Made by a program: the position numbers and the translations under genes
Shown: positions 1 to 7,700 of the stretch, piece after piece
Layout: every line of letters begins with the position of its first letter
Numbering within the stretch: position 1 is the stretch's first letter
Assembly: GCA_028873745.1 (NCBI GenBank)
Contig: JAPPNT010000199.1
Span: 16,854 to 26,823 of the forward strand
Direction: 5' to 3'
DNA: 9,970 bases
DNA from: Chloroflexota bacterium
GTDB lineage: Bacteria > Chloroflexota > Dehalococcoidia > Lucifugimonadales > UBA1127
The notes under the pieces: generated by a model
What the model saw: the letters and a program-made list of their open reading frames with translations, nothing else
The model's database searches: none
Told to the model about the DNA's origin: nothing

Positions 1-2077
1 CCAGCGCCACGATGGCCAGACCGCCAAGGAGCGCCTCACCCGGCTGGAAGCGGTTCAGTGCGCGTAGCACGTCCTCACCAAGTCCGCCGCCGCCCACCAT
101 GGCCGCCACCACCACCATTGCCAGCGCCATCATGATGGTCTGGTTTACGCCCGCCATGATGGTGGGAATGGCCATGGGCAGCTGCACCTTGAACAGCAGC
201 TGCCGCCGCGTCGTCCCGAAGGACTGCGCAGCCTCCACCACCTGCGGCGTCACCTGCCGGATGCCCAGGTTGGTGAGCCGGATGGCCGGGGGCACGGCGT
301 AGATTACCGTTGCGAAGATGGCCGGCACCTTGCCGATGCCGAAGAGCATTACAGCGGGCACAAGGTACACGAAGACCGGCATGGTCTGCATCATGTCCAG
401 CACCGGCCGGATCATGCCGTCCACCATGTTGCTGCGCGCCGCCAGGACCCCGATGGGTATGGCGATGGCAATTGAGAGGATCACCGCCACGATGATTAGC
501 GCCACTGTCTCCATTGCGCTGACCCAGTACCCGACGAGCCCGATGGCTATGAACGAGCCAACGCAGAAGAGCGCCATCTTGCCGCTGACCGTGCGCCACG
601 CCAGAAGCGCCAGCGCGGCAATAACGACGGCTGAGGGCAGCCACAGCAGGAAACTCTCCAACTCCACCAGCATGCGCAATACGGTGTCGGAGACCGCGCT
701 GATTACGGGATCAAACGTACGAGTGAACCATCGAATGAAATCGTTGACAGCATTCGAAATGCCGGAGCCCCAGTCTACTGGGAAGACCCCCCCTGTGCCA
801 ACGGTGGCAATGAGCGCCGCGGTCAGGCCGGCTAGCCCAAGGAGGGCCAGCAGAATAGTCGTCGGCGTGTTGATGTGGGAAAGCGCGCCGCGCAGACCTC
901 CGCGCTCGGGAGCCTCTTCCGGCATCGGCACCGCGCCCGCACTGGCCGCCGCTTGCGCGCCGCTCCCGTTCGTGCTTCCACCGTAGCTGCCGTTGCCGTT
1001 CTTCTCGACCGACGCTTGCTCGAAGGCAACCTGGAGCAGCGACTCACGGTCGATGACCCCCAGCAGTGTGCCCGACTCGTCCTTGACGGCCAGCTTGCCC
1101 GACGTAGACCATTGCTCCGCCAACGCCTCGTCCACCGTTTGGCCGGCCACCACCTCGGCGTCGACCGCCGTGCCGACAGGCGCCGGCGTCTCCACGATCG
1201 AGCCGTCCGCTTGCTTCTCCATCAGATAGCCGACCGTCAGCACCGTCGATGGCCTTACGTCGCGAGTGAAGTCGGCCACGTAGTCATCCGCCGGGTCGGC
1301 GACGATCTCCTCGGGCGTCCCCAGCTGGATGATGGCCCCGTCCCGCATGATGGCGATGCGCGACCCAAGCTTCACCGCCTCCGTCAGGTCGTGCGTGATG
1401 AAGATGGTGGTCTTGCGCATACCCTCCTGTATCCGGATCAGCTCGTTCTGCATGTCCCGGCGAATCAACGGGTCCAGCGCGCTGAACGGCTCGTCCATCA
1501 GCAGGATCTGCGGGTCTGAGGTCAGGGCGCGCGCCAAGCCGACGCGCTGCTGCATGCCGCCTGACAGCGCCGAGGGCCGGTAGTATTCCCATCCCTTCAG
1601 GCCCACCAGCTCGAGCACTTCCATGGCCTTGTGCGCCCGTTCTTCCTCTGCCACGCCTTGGATCTCGAGTCCAAAGGCCGCGTTGTCCAGGACCGTCCGG
1701 TGGGGCAGCAGCCCGAACTGCTGGAATACCATGGAGGTCTTCTTGCGCCGGAATTCCGTCAGCTCGCCCTCGCTGTACGCCAGCACGTCCTCACCGTCGA
1801 TCTCGACGGCGCCCACGGTGGGGTCGATGAGGCGGTTGATGCACCGCACCAGCGTCGACTTGCCGCTGCCGGACAGGCCCATGACCACGAAGGTCTCGCC
1901 GTCCGACACGTCAAAGGCGACGTCCTGCAATGCAACAACGCAGTTGTGGGCGGCCTGGGCCTCAGCTTTGCTCAGGCCCTGAATCTTCTCTGGAAAGTCT
2001 GGCCCGACGCCTTCACCGAAGATCTTCCAAAGGCCCCTGACGCTGACCCGGGGTGCGCTCTCGCTACTCCGGTTCAC
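1..2077 (-). CDS. Fused glycine betaine/proline-type ABC importer: ATPase (ProV-like) + permease (ProW-like), C-terminus cut by window edge
   Basis: This would couple ATP hydrolysis to uptake of an osmolyte such as glycine betaine at the inner membrane. I read 692 codons from a GTG at 2077 with no stop. The ATPase part has Walker A GLSGSGKST (67-75), signature LSGG (171-174), Walker B with DEP (195-197) and an H-loop ITHD. A CBS-like region spans about 285-355. A Gly/Asn/Ser/Ala-rich linker (about 356-390) then leads into a multi-span permease with the EAA loop (EAA at 615-617, then LPMAIPTIMAG). In most relatives ATPase and permease are separate genes; here linker codons 1012-926 were checked one by one and are open. 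The start was chosen for its AGGAGG 6 nt upstream. No substrate-binding protein is visible and may lie to the left. Family assignment is strong; the exact substrate is inferred. Confidence 0.93.
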   Translation of the reverse strand, partial: MNRSSESAPRVSVRGLWKIFGEGVGPDFPEKIQGLSKAEAQAAHNCVVALQDVAFDVSDGETFVVMGLSGSGKSTLVRCINRLIDPTVGAVEIDGEDVLAYSEGELTEFRRKKTSMVFQQFGLLPHRTVLDNAAFGLEIQGVAEEERAHKAMEVLELVGLKGWEYYRPSALSGGMQQRVGLARALTSDPQILLMDEPFSALDPLIRRDMQNELIRIQEGMRKTTIFITHDLTEAVKLGSRIAIMRDGAIIQLGTPEEIVADPADDYVADFTRDVRPSTVLTVGYLMEKQADGSIVETPAPVGTAVDAEVVAGQTVDEALAEQWSTSGKLAVKDESGTLLGVIDRESLLQVAFEQASVEKNGNGSYGGSTNGSGAQAAASAGAVPMPEEAPERGGLRGALSHINTPTTILLALLGLAGLTAALIATVGTGGVFPVDWGSGISNAVNDFIRWFTRTFDPVISAVSDTVLRMLVELESFLLWLPSAVVIAALALLAWRTVSGKMALFCVGSFIAIGLVGYWVSAMETVALIIVAVILSIAIAIPIGVLAARSNMVDGMIRPVLDMMQTMPVFVYLVPAVMLFGIGKVPAIFATVIYAVPPAIRLTNLGIRQVTPQVVEAAQSFGTTRRQLLFKVQLPMAIPTIMAGVNQTIMMALAMVVVAAMVGGGGLGEDVLRALNRFQPGEALLGGLAIVAL

Positions 2078-2083
2078 TGTTCA

Positions 2084-2089
2084 CCTCCT
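2084..2089 (-). promoter_or_regulatory. Ribosome binding site of the fused importer
   Basis: A perfect AGGAGG lies six bases before GTG 2077. It decides the start: another GTG overlapping this site meets a stop codon after six codons. A weak 5-bp stem (ACGGC 2090-2094 with GCCGT 2104-2108) touches the site and could partly mask it, but is too short to call a regulator. Confidence 0.8.
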
Positions 2090-2163
2090 ACGGCTTGGGT
2101 GCGGCCGTCCGAGACAACAAAGGTCAAACGAACAAAGCCGCATTTGGGCTTGGGAGTTTCGCA

Positions 2164-2192
2164 AGTGTAGAGGGGTGGTTTGAGGCTGTCAA
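2164..2192 (-). promoter_or_regulatory. Sigma70-type promoter of the fused importer
   Basis: On the minus strand a perfect -35 TTGACA (2192-2187) is followed by exactly 17 bases and a -10 TACACT (2169-2164, four of six matches to TATAAT). Transcription would start near 2157, giving a leader of about 80 nt before GTG 2077. It is the best promoter match in this intergenic region. Function is inferred from consensus only. Confidence 0.65.
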
Positions 2193-2247
2193 CCACCTAT
2201 TGCAGCCTTTTCTGCCGGATGAGGCGGCCTCCGGGCGGGCTTCCAAT

Positions 2248-2264
2248 AACAACTTCGCGTTGTT
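2248..2264. repeat. Short inverted repeat, possible operator
   Basis: AACAAC (2248-2253) and GTTGTT (2259-2264) form a perfect 6-bp inverted repeat around five bases. It lies upstream of both divergent genes, where a regulator could sit. It is short enough to be chance. Confidence 0.3.
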
Positions 2265-2278
2265 TGCCGAAAGCTCGC

Positions 2279-2318
2279 CACAATCCGGAGAATGGTTGCC
2301 AATTTGCTCCAGATTGTG
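2279..2318. repeat. Spaced inverted repeat upstream of the MFS gene, possible operator half-sites
   Basis: CACAATC (2279-2285) and GATTGTG (2312-2318) are perfect 7-bp inverted copies. Their centres are 33 bp apart, roughly three helical turns, and the repeat ends 61 bp before the MFS start. Two half-sites of a dimeric regulator would look like this, but no comparison is available. Confidence 0.3.
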
Positions 2319-2379
2319 CACTTCCCCCAACTCGTGATACGCTTCACGCAGCCCTCAACCCCTACGGAAAGAGCAGTCC

Positions 2380-3666
2380 ATGACCACCCAAAACCGCTCC
2401 GGCATCTTCTACGGCTGGTTCATCGTCGCCGCATCGTTTTTCGTCATCATGATGACCATGGGCGCCCGGAACGGCGTCGGCGTTTTCGTCCTCCCCATGA
2501 GCGACGAGTTCTCCTGGAGCCGCAGCAGCATCTCCTTCGCCGCCGCCCTCGGCATCCTGCTCAACGGCGTCAGCCAGCCGGTGCTCGGCAACCTCTATGA
2601 CCGCGTCGGCGGCCGCAAGCTCATCCTCTGGGGGGCCACCGTCATCGGCGTCACCGCCCTCTTGCTCGCCTTCACCTTCCACATCGCCTACTTCATCTTC
2701 ATCTTCGGCATCGTGATGGCCGTCGCCATGTCCGCCGGCTCCATCACCACCGGCGCCGTCATCGTGTCGAAGTGGTTCCAGCGCAAGCGCGCCACCGCCA
2801 TCGGCATCACCGCCGCGGGCGCGTCCGTCGGCGGCCTCATCCTCGTCCCCTTCACCACCTACCTCATTGAGCTCCTGGACTGGCGTGTCAGTTGGGCCAT
2901 CCTGGGAGGCATGATCCTCGTGCTCGTCATCCCCGTGGCCTTCTTCGTTCTGCGCAACACCCCCCAGGAGATGGGCCTCCTCCCCGACGGCGACAAGGAC
3001 CCCGGCGCAGGCGGCCCGCGTCAGCAGCAGCGCCCCGCCGGCCCCCTGGAAGTCGACCAGTGGCGGCACGCCTTCCGCTCGTGGCCCATGTGGCAGCTCT
3101 GCGCCACCTACTTCGTCTGCGGCTTCACGACGCTCATCATGGCCTTCCACTTCGTACCCAACGCCGTCGAGCGAGGTTTCTCGCCCGCCACCGCGGCCAC
3201 CGCCTTTGGCCTGCTGAGCGCCATGAACACCATCGGGGTCATCGGCGTCGGCCCCATCGCCGACAAGCTCGGCAACAAGACCCTGCTGGGGACGGTCTAC
3301 GCCTTCCGTGGCCTCGCCTACGTGCTGCTGCTCACGCTCCCGGGCCAGTGGGGCCTCTGGGTCTTCGCCATCGTCGGCGGCGCCTCGTGGATCGCCACCG
3401 TCCCCCTTACGACGGGGCTGACGGCCGACATCTACGGGCTGAAGAAGGTGGGCACCCTCAGCGGCATGATCTTCCTGTCCCATCAGGTCGGCGGTTCCAT
3501 CGGCATCCAGTTCGGCGGCATCATGCGCGACATCACCGGCAACTATGATGTGCCCTTCGCCGCCGCTGCGGTCCTGCTCTTCTTCGCTGCCATGACGGCC
3601 TTCCTCATCCAGGAGCGCCGCTACTCGGTCAGGTACCAGCCGAGCCCGTCGCCGGCCGGCGGCTAG
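2380..3666 (+). CDS. MFS transporter, oxalate/formate or monocarboxylate antiporter-like
   Basis: A 428-residue inner-membrane transporter with the usual length and two-halves plan of the major facilitator superfamily. The first span starts at GIFYGWFIVAASF (8-20). The loop 2-3 motif A appears as GNLYDRVGGRK (70-80) and its second-half echo as GPIADKLGNK (291-300). A polar central loop (about 200-228) separates two sets of spans. ADIYGLKKVGTLSG (349-362) followed by a span with HQVGGSIG (368-375) resembles the OFA/monocarboxylate branch, so a small carboxylate is the likeliest cargo; this is family inference. The ATG at 2380 has GGAAAGAG six bases upstream. The gene is divergent from the osmolyte importer and followed closely by a possible small membrane protein. 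Third codon positions are nearly all G or C. Confidence 0.9.
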   Translation: MTTQNRSGIFYGWFIVAASFFVIMMTMGARNGVGVFVLPMSDEFSWSRSSISFAAALGILLNGVSQPVLGNLYDRVGGRKLILWGATVIGVTALLLAFTFHIAYFIFIFGIVMAVAMSAGSITTGAVIVSKWFQRKRATAIGITAAGASVGGLILVPFTTYLIELLDWRVSWAILGGMILVLVIPVAFFVLRNTPQEMGLLPDGDKDPGAGGPRQQQRPAGPLEVDQWRHAFRSWPMWQLCATYFVCGFTTLIMAFHFVPNAVERGFSPATAATAFGLLSAMNTIGVIGVGPIADKLGNKTLLGTVYAFRGLAYVLLLTLPGQWGLWVFAIVGGASWIATVPLTTGLTADIYGLKKVGTLSGMIFLSHQVGGSIGIQFGGIMRDITGNYDVPFAAAAVLLFFAAMTAFLIQERRYSVRYQPSPSPAGG

Positions 3667-3678
3667 GCCAGGCCCGCC

Positions 3679-3861
3679 GTGGTCCCCCTCCACCACGAGG
3701 CCCCCGGCGACCCCACCCTGCTGCGGTGGGTGCAGGACCGCATCGACCACCTCATCGGCCTTGAGGCCGCCGCGATGGTCGTCGTCATCGGCCTCATCCT
3801 CCTCGCCATCCCCGTCGGCATTCTCGTCGCCTTCGTCCTCCAGCGCCGAAGCGCGGGCTAG
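3679..3861 (+). CDS. Possible small single-span membrane protein (60 aa)
   Basis: I do not recognise this protein. A GTG at 3679, only 12 bases after the MFS stop, opens a 60-residue frame. The N-terminal half is soluble and amphipathic (LLRWVQDRIDHLIGLE, 14-29). It is followed by one strongly hydrophobic helix (about 32-55) and a basic end QRRSAG, so the N-terminus is probably outside and the C-terminus in the cytoplasm. The spacing suggests co-transcription with the transporter and a possible accessory role. No good ribosome binding site is visible; translational coupling would be needed. Codon positions fit a real gene (C/G at third positions), but the strong composition bias of this DNA also makes chance open frames, so it is tentative. 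Confidence 0.5.
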   Translation: MVPLHHEAPGDPTLLRWVQDRIDHLIGLEAAAMVVVIGLILLAIPVGILVAFVLQRRSAG

Positions 3862-3886
3862 CCCTTTCCTCGTTCCCGCGCCCAAC

Positions 3887-3924
3887 TCGTCGTTCCCGCG
3901 GAGGCGGGAACCCAGAGGGCGGGG
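3887..3924 (+). repeat. Palindromic repeat family A, copy A1
   Basis: Perfect 7-bp stem TTCCCGC (3893-3899) / GCGGGAA (3904-3910) around loop GGAG, preceded by TCGTC and followed by CCCAGAGGGCGGGG. It shares this layout with copy A2 at 8477-8513 inside the helicase gene. Short dispersed palindromes of this type are common in many bacterial genomes. Confidence 0.85.
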
Positions 3925-3951
3925 AGGGGCCGTTTCCCCTGACCTCGCCCT

Positions 3952-3994
3952 GGGCGTGTCGAAGCCTGTTCTGAGGCTCTCGAAGGGGACGCCC
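3952..3994 (+). repeat. Palindromic repeat family B, long form, copy B1
   Basis: Inverted arms GGGCGT (3952-3957) and ACGCCC (3989-3994) enclose a core starting TCGAAGCCTGTTCTGAG and ending TCGAAGGGG. Copy B5 at 9731-9787 has a very similar core but different arms. Confidence 0.75.
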
Positions 3995-4741
3995 CTATCC
4001 CGCCCGCAGCGTGCACACCCACAGATACATCGGCCCGCCGCCCCCGTCGACGGGATAGTCCACCCGCTCCACATCGAACCCCGCTTCCGACAGCAGCCGC
4101 TCCCACGTCGCCAGCGGGAACAGCCCCGTCGTGTGCCGGTCGACCTCCACCCGCAGCTCCCCGTCCCGCACGATGCAGTAGACGTAGACCGTTTCCACCG
4201 CCGTGTCGTTCGGGTCGAGGACCACGGAGTACTCCACAAACGTCAGCGTTGTCTCGCCGACCGATTTCGTGTTGTCGTCGACATACGGCGAGGTGAAGGT
4301 GTCCGTGTAGTGGTCCGGCGCGGCGATGAGCAACCCGCCCGGCGTCAGGTGCGCCCGGGCCGTCGCGAAGGTCGCCCGCAGGTCGTCCTCCGTCACCATG
4401 TAGTCGATGGCGTCGTGGATGAGCACCGCGTCGAAGGTCTCGCCCAGCCGCACCGTCCGCATGTCGCCGACGTGGTGATCGACGCCCGGGTTCAGCCGCC
4501 GCGAGTGCGCCAGCATCCCCTCCGACAGGTCGACGGCCGTCGCTTCGTATTCGGGAATGAGTTGGTGCAGGAAGTGCCCGCCGCCCGTGCCCAGTTCCAG
4601 CACCCGCCGTTTGCCGTTGGGCAACCGCGCCCGCAGCTCTCGAAGCCAGTGCGAGGCCTCCTCGGCGTACTCCTCCGGCGGGCTCATGATCGGCCACAGC
4701 CACGCCAGGTCGCCGTACAGCCGGTCTCGCTCGTCTGTCAC
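3995..4741 (-). CDS. Class I SAM-dependent methyltransferase, substrate unknown
   Basis: A 248-residue Rossmann-fold methyltransferase. Motif I is VLELGTGGGHF (47-57); the acidic residue that usually holds the SAM ribose is D71 in AVDLSEGML; VGDMRTVRL (91-99) and FDAVLIHDAIDYM (103-115) match the next two motifs. The C-terminal half (about 140-248) is a beta-rich extension with FPLATWERLLSEAGF (208-222), common in this fold. A GTG start at 4741 lies two bases after the helicase stop, so translation is probably coupled; longer versions would run through the helicase frame and have low-complexity Gly/Arg/Ala sequence. Last gene of the lhr unit; the substrate cannot be read from the sequence. 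A small-molecule, protein or nucleic-acid target is possible. Confidence 0.85.
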   Translation of the reverse strand: MTDERDRLYGDLAWLWPIMSPPEEYAEEASHWLRELRARLPNGKRRVLELGTGGGHFLHQLIPEYEATAVDLSEGMLAHSRRLNPGVDHHVGDMRTVRLGETFDAVLIHDAIDYMVTEDDLRATFATARAHLTPGGLLIAAPDHYTDTFTSPYVDDNTKSVGETTLTFVEYSVVLDPNDTAVETVYVYCIVRDGELRVEVDRHTTGLFPLATWERLLSEAGFDVERVDYPVDGGGGPMYLWVCTLRAG

Positions 4742-4743
4742 GC

Positions 4744-7700
4744 CTACGCCGCCACCGCCGCCGAGGGACGGCGCACGCCGAGCGCCCGGTACACCTCGTC
4801 CCGCTCCTCGTCCGGCAGCTCCGCGTGCGGCACCACGTCGCCCGTCTGCAGCGACGCCACCGGCACGCCGTCCCGGAACGCCACCTTGTTCCCGGAAACC
4901 GCCGGCACCCGAGGCCCCGGCGTGATCACTCCCGCCAGGTTCAGCGGGTCGCACGCCGAGACAACGAGCACCTCGCCCGTCGGCTCCGCGCGACGCACCG
5001 AGCGCATCGCTTCCACGGCCTCAGGCAGCGCGAACTGCTCGCCGACGAGCCCCGCCACGAACCGCCCGCCGCGGATTTCGCCCCGCGCCTCCGCGCGCCG
5101 GTACACCTGCAGCAGCGTCCGCCACGATGGCGCCATCGGCTCGCGCCCCAGCACCTCCGGGAAGACGATGCCGTACCGCCGCAGCAGCTGAAACGCCCGC
5201 TCCTCCACGGCGCTCTCCGATTCCCCGAACGCCTGCAGCAGCGACCACCGGCTGCCGCCCGTCCTCCGCCGGGCCGGTCGACGTCCCCGCCGCGCCGCGC
5301 TCACGCGCTTCGTCGCGCCCGTGACGAGCCCCCGCAGCGCCGCGAACCCGTCCGCCGTCACAAGCCCCGCCGCGGCCAGCCGCCACAGCGCCTCCTCGAT
5401 TTCCGACGGCAGCCGCCGCGTCCCCGCGATGATGTCGCCAATAAATGACGCGCCGTGCGCGCGCAGGAAGGCGAGCGCCTCGCCCGCGGCCCCGCTTGGC
5501 GTCCCGTCGTCCTCAGGCGCCGGGTCCAGCAGCCACGGCAGGTCCTCCCGCAGCCCCAGCGACACCGGTCCCGTGCGCGCGAGGGCAGCGCGCCCGCCCG
5601 GCAGTTCCTCGTCGATGGGCCGCCGCGCGAACCGCCCCCACACGGCCTCGCCGCCCAGGCACAGCCGGTCCAGCGCCGACCCGTCGTACGCCGACGTCCG
5701 CAGCGGCAGCAGCTCCGTCTCCCAGACCTGTGCCGCAGCCTCGAATCCCTGCAGCTGCTCGACAACCTGCAGCAGCCCGCCGTCGCCCGATACGCGCGTG
5801 CCCGCCGTCGCGTGCTGCCACCGGAACAGGAATTGGATGAACGTCGCCACGGGCACCGGCTCCACCTCCTGCCGCAGCCCCGCGACGGTGTCGCGGTTGA
5901 TGCGCGCCAGGATGCGCCGGTTGCAAAACTCCTCCTCGACGGCCCCCGGCGTGAACCGCCCTCGCAGCACGCCGCCCTCCGCTTCGAGCTGCGCCAGCCC
6001 CCGCTGCACGAGCGCAGGAGACAGCCCCAGCGTCGACGCCAGCCACGCCTCCGTGAAAGGCCCCAACGACTCCGTCCACCCGCGCAGCAGCGTCATCAAC
6101 GCCTCGTCCTCGCCTGCCGTCCGTTCACCCTGAGCCTGTCGAAGGGTCGCCCCGAGCGCCTCATCCCCACCGCCGTTCGCCCTGAGCCTGTCGAAGGGCG
6201 CAAGCGCCGGCGAAAGCCCCGCCTCCGGGTACAGCGCCGTCACCACGTCCGCCCGCTCCGCGCACGTCCATGCCGCACCCCCGTCGCTGAGCGAGAACTC
6301 CGCCGCCCGACCGCTCGACGCCAGTTCGTTGTACCACCCCCGCAGTTCCTCCCGCGTCGCCACACCCTCGCACCGGCCAAGCTCGCTGAGCGGCAGCACG
6401 GACAGCGTCAGCAGCGCGTCGTGCAGTTCCTCTCCGTCGCGGATGACCGGCCATGCCCCCTGCTCGGCCCGCGCGATGGCCTCCGGGCTCAGCGCCCCCA
6501 GGTCCCGCGCGTCCTCCGGCAGCGCCCGGCGCAGCGTCACCGCCCGCGCCCGTCGCTCCTCCAGGGGCGCGTCGTCCAGGAAGGCGTACGGCATCGCGTT
6601 CAGGATCTGGTGCGAGAACACTGACGGCTGCGGCGTGTCCTTCGCGTACGTCTCGATCGTCCCGGCCTCGATGTCCGCCAGCACGGCCCGCAGCCCGTCG
6701 ACGTCCATCGCCTCCGTCAGGCAGTCCCGCAGCGTCTCGAACACCAGCGGGTGGTCCGGCACCTCGATGTCCCCCGGCGCCGCGTTGTCCTGGCACGCCA
6801 CCTGCGCCGGGAACACCGCCGCCCGCAGGTCGTCCGAGCGCATCCGCTGGATCGGCGCCGGCACTTTCCGCCCGCCCGTGTGCCGCAGCAGCGCCAGCGC
6901 CCGCGACGCGTCCCACCGCCACCGCGTGCCGAAGAGCGGCGCCTGCAGCACCGCCTGCGTCACCACGTTCTCCGCCCGCCGCGCCGTCACGTACTGGAAC
7001 ACGTCCTGCAGCGGGAACGACGTCCCCGGCCCCAGCGCCAGGCTGATCCCGTCGTCCGTCGCCGCCGCCTGCAGCTCGAAGTCGAAGGCGCGGCAGATCT
7101 GCTTCCGCAGCGCCATCCCCCACGCGCGGTTGATCCCCGCGCCGAAGGGCGCGTGCACCACCATCTGCATCCCGCCCGATTCGTCGAAGAACCGCTCGAC
7201 CACCACCCGCCGCTTCGTCGGCACCGCCCCCAGCACCCGCAGCCCCTCGGCGATGTACGCCACCGCCTGCTCCGCCGCCTCCACCGGCACGCCGCACTCC
7301 TCAACGAGCCATGCTATCGCATCCGCGTCTCCCCGCTCCTCGAGCTCCGCCCGCAGCGCCGAGACCTCGTCCGAGAGCTCCCCCGTCCGACCCGGCGCCT
7401 CGCCGAGCCAGAACGGCAGCGTCGGGCTGCTGCCATGCGCGTCCTCTACGCGCACGCGCCCGCTCTCCACGCGTCGTATCTTCCATGGCGTGTTCCCCAG
7501 CAGGAACACGTCCCCTGCCACGCTCTCCACGGCGAAGTCCTCATGCACTGTCCCGACGAACGTCCCCTCCGGCTCGAGGATGACGTCGTAGTCAGCGTTG
7601 TCCGGGATCGCCCCGCCGCTCGTGACCGCCGCCAGCCGCGCGTTTCGCCGCGCCTTCAGCACGCCGTTGACGCCGTCTCGGTGCAGGTACGCCGTCGAGC

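Larger units (their letters stand above)
2078..2379. other. Divergent intergenic region between importer and MFS gene
   Basis: These 302 bases hold the importer promoter and leader, and inverted repeats at 2248-2264 and 2279-2318. No convincing promoter was found for the MFS gene: a possible weak extended -10 lies near 2336-2343 with a poor -35. Short open frames crossing here (for example 2124-2330 minus) have no homology that I recognise and overlap the importer promoter and leader, so I do not call them genes. Confidence 0.6.
3862..3994. other. Convergent junction made of palindromic repeats
   Basis: The 133 bases between the plus-strand transporter unit and the minus-strand methyltransferase stop are mostly repeats A1 and B1. 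A partial extra copy also gives a 10-base direct repeat CGTTCCCGCG at 3871-3880 and 3891-3900 (20-bp period). The stems could slow or stop transcription from both sides, but no T-tract follows, so I do not call an intrinsic terminator. Confidence 0.6.

Noticed and set aside
75..644. Minus-strand His/Gly/Ala-rich 189-residue frame
   Set aside because: Out-of-frame shadow of the ProW-like permease, which shows clear family motifs in the correct frame.
3887..3994. Rho-independent terminators at the convergent junction
   Set aside because: Stems are stable but neither strand shows a U-run after them; they match dispersed repeats found elsewhere in the window.
2362..4239. Minus-strand 625-residue open frame antisense to the MFS gene
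   Set aside because: Very acidic low-complexity protein produced by reading the third-position G/C bias of the MFS gene backwards; it contains the A1 repeat translation and overlaps the well-supported methyltransferase in another frame.
4742..4954. Longer N-terminus for the methyltransferase
   Set aside because: The extra residues are low-complexity Gly/Arg/Ala and overlap the conserved helicase C-terminus; GTG 4741 directly after the helicase stop fits operon structure better.
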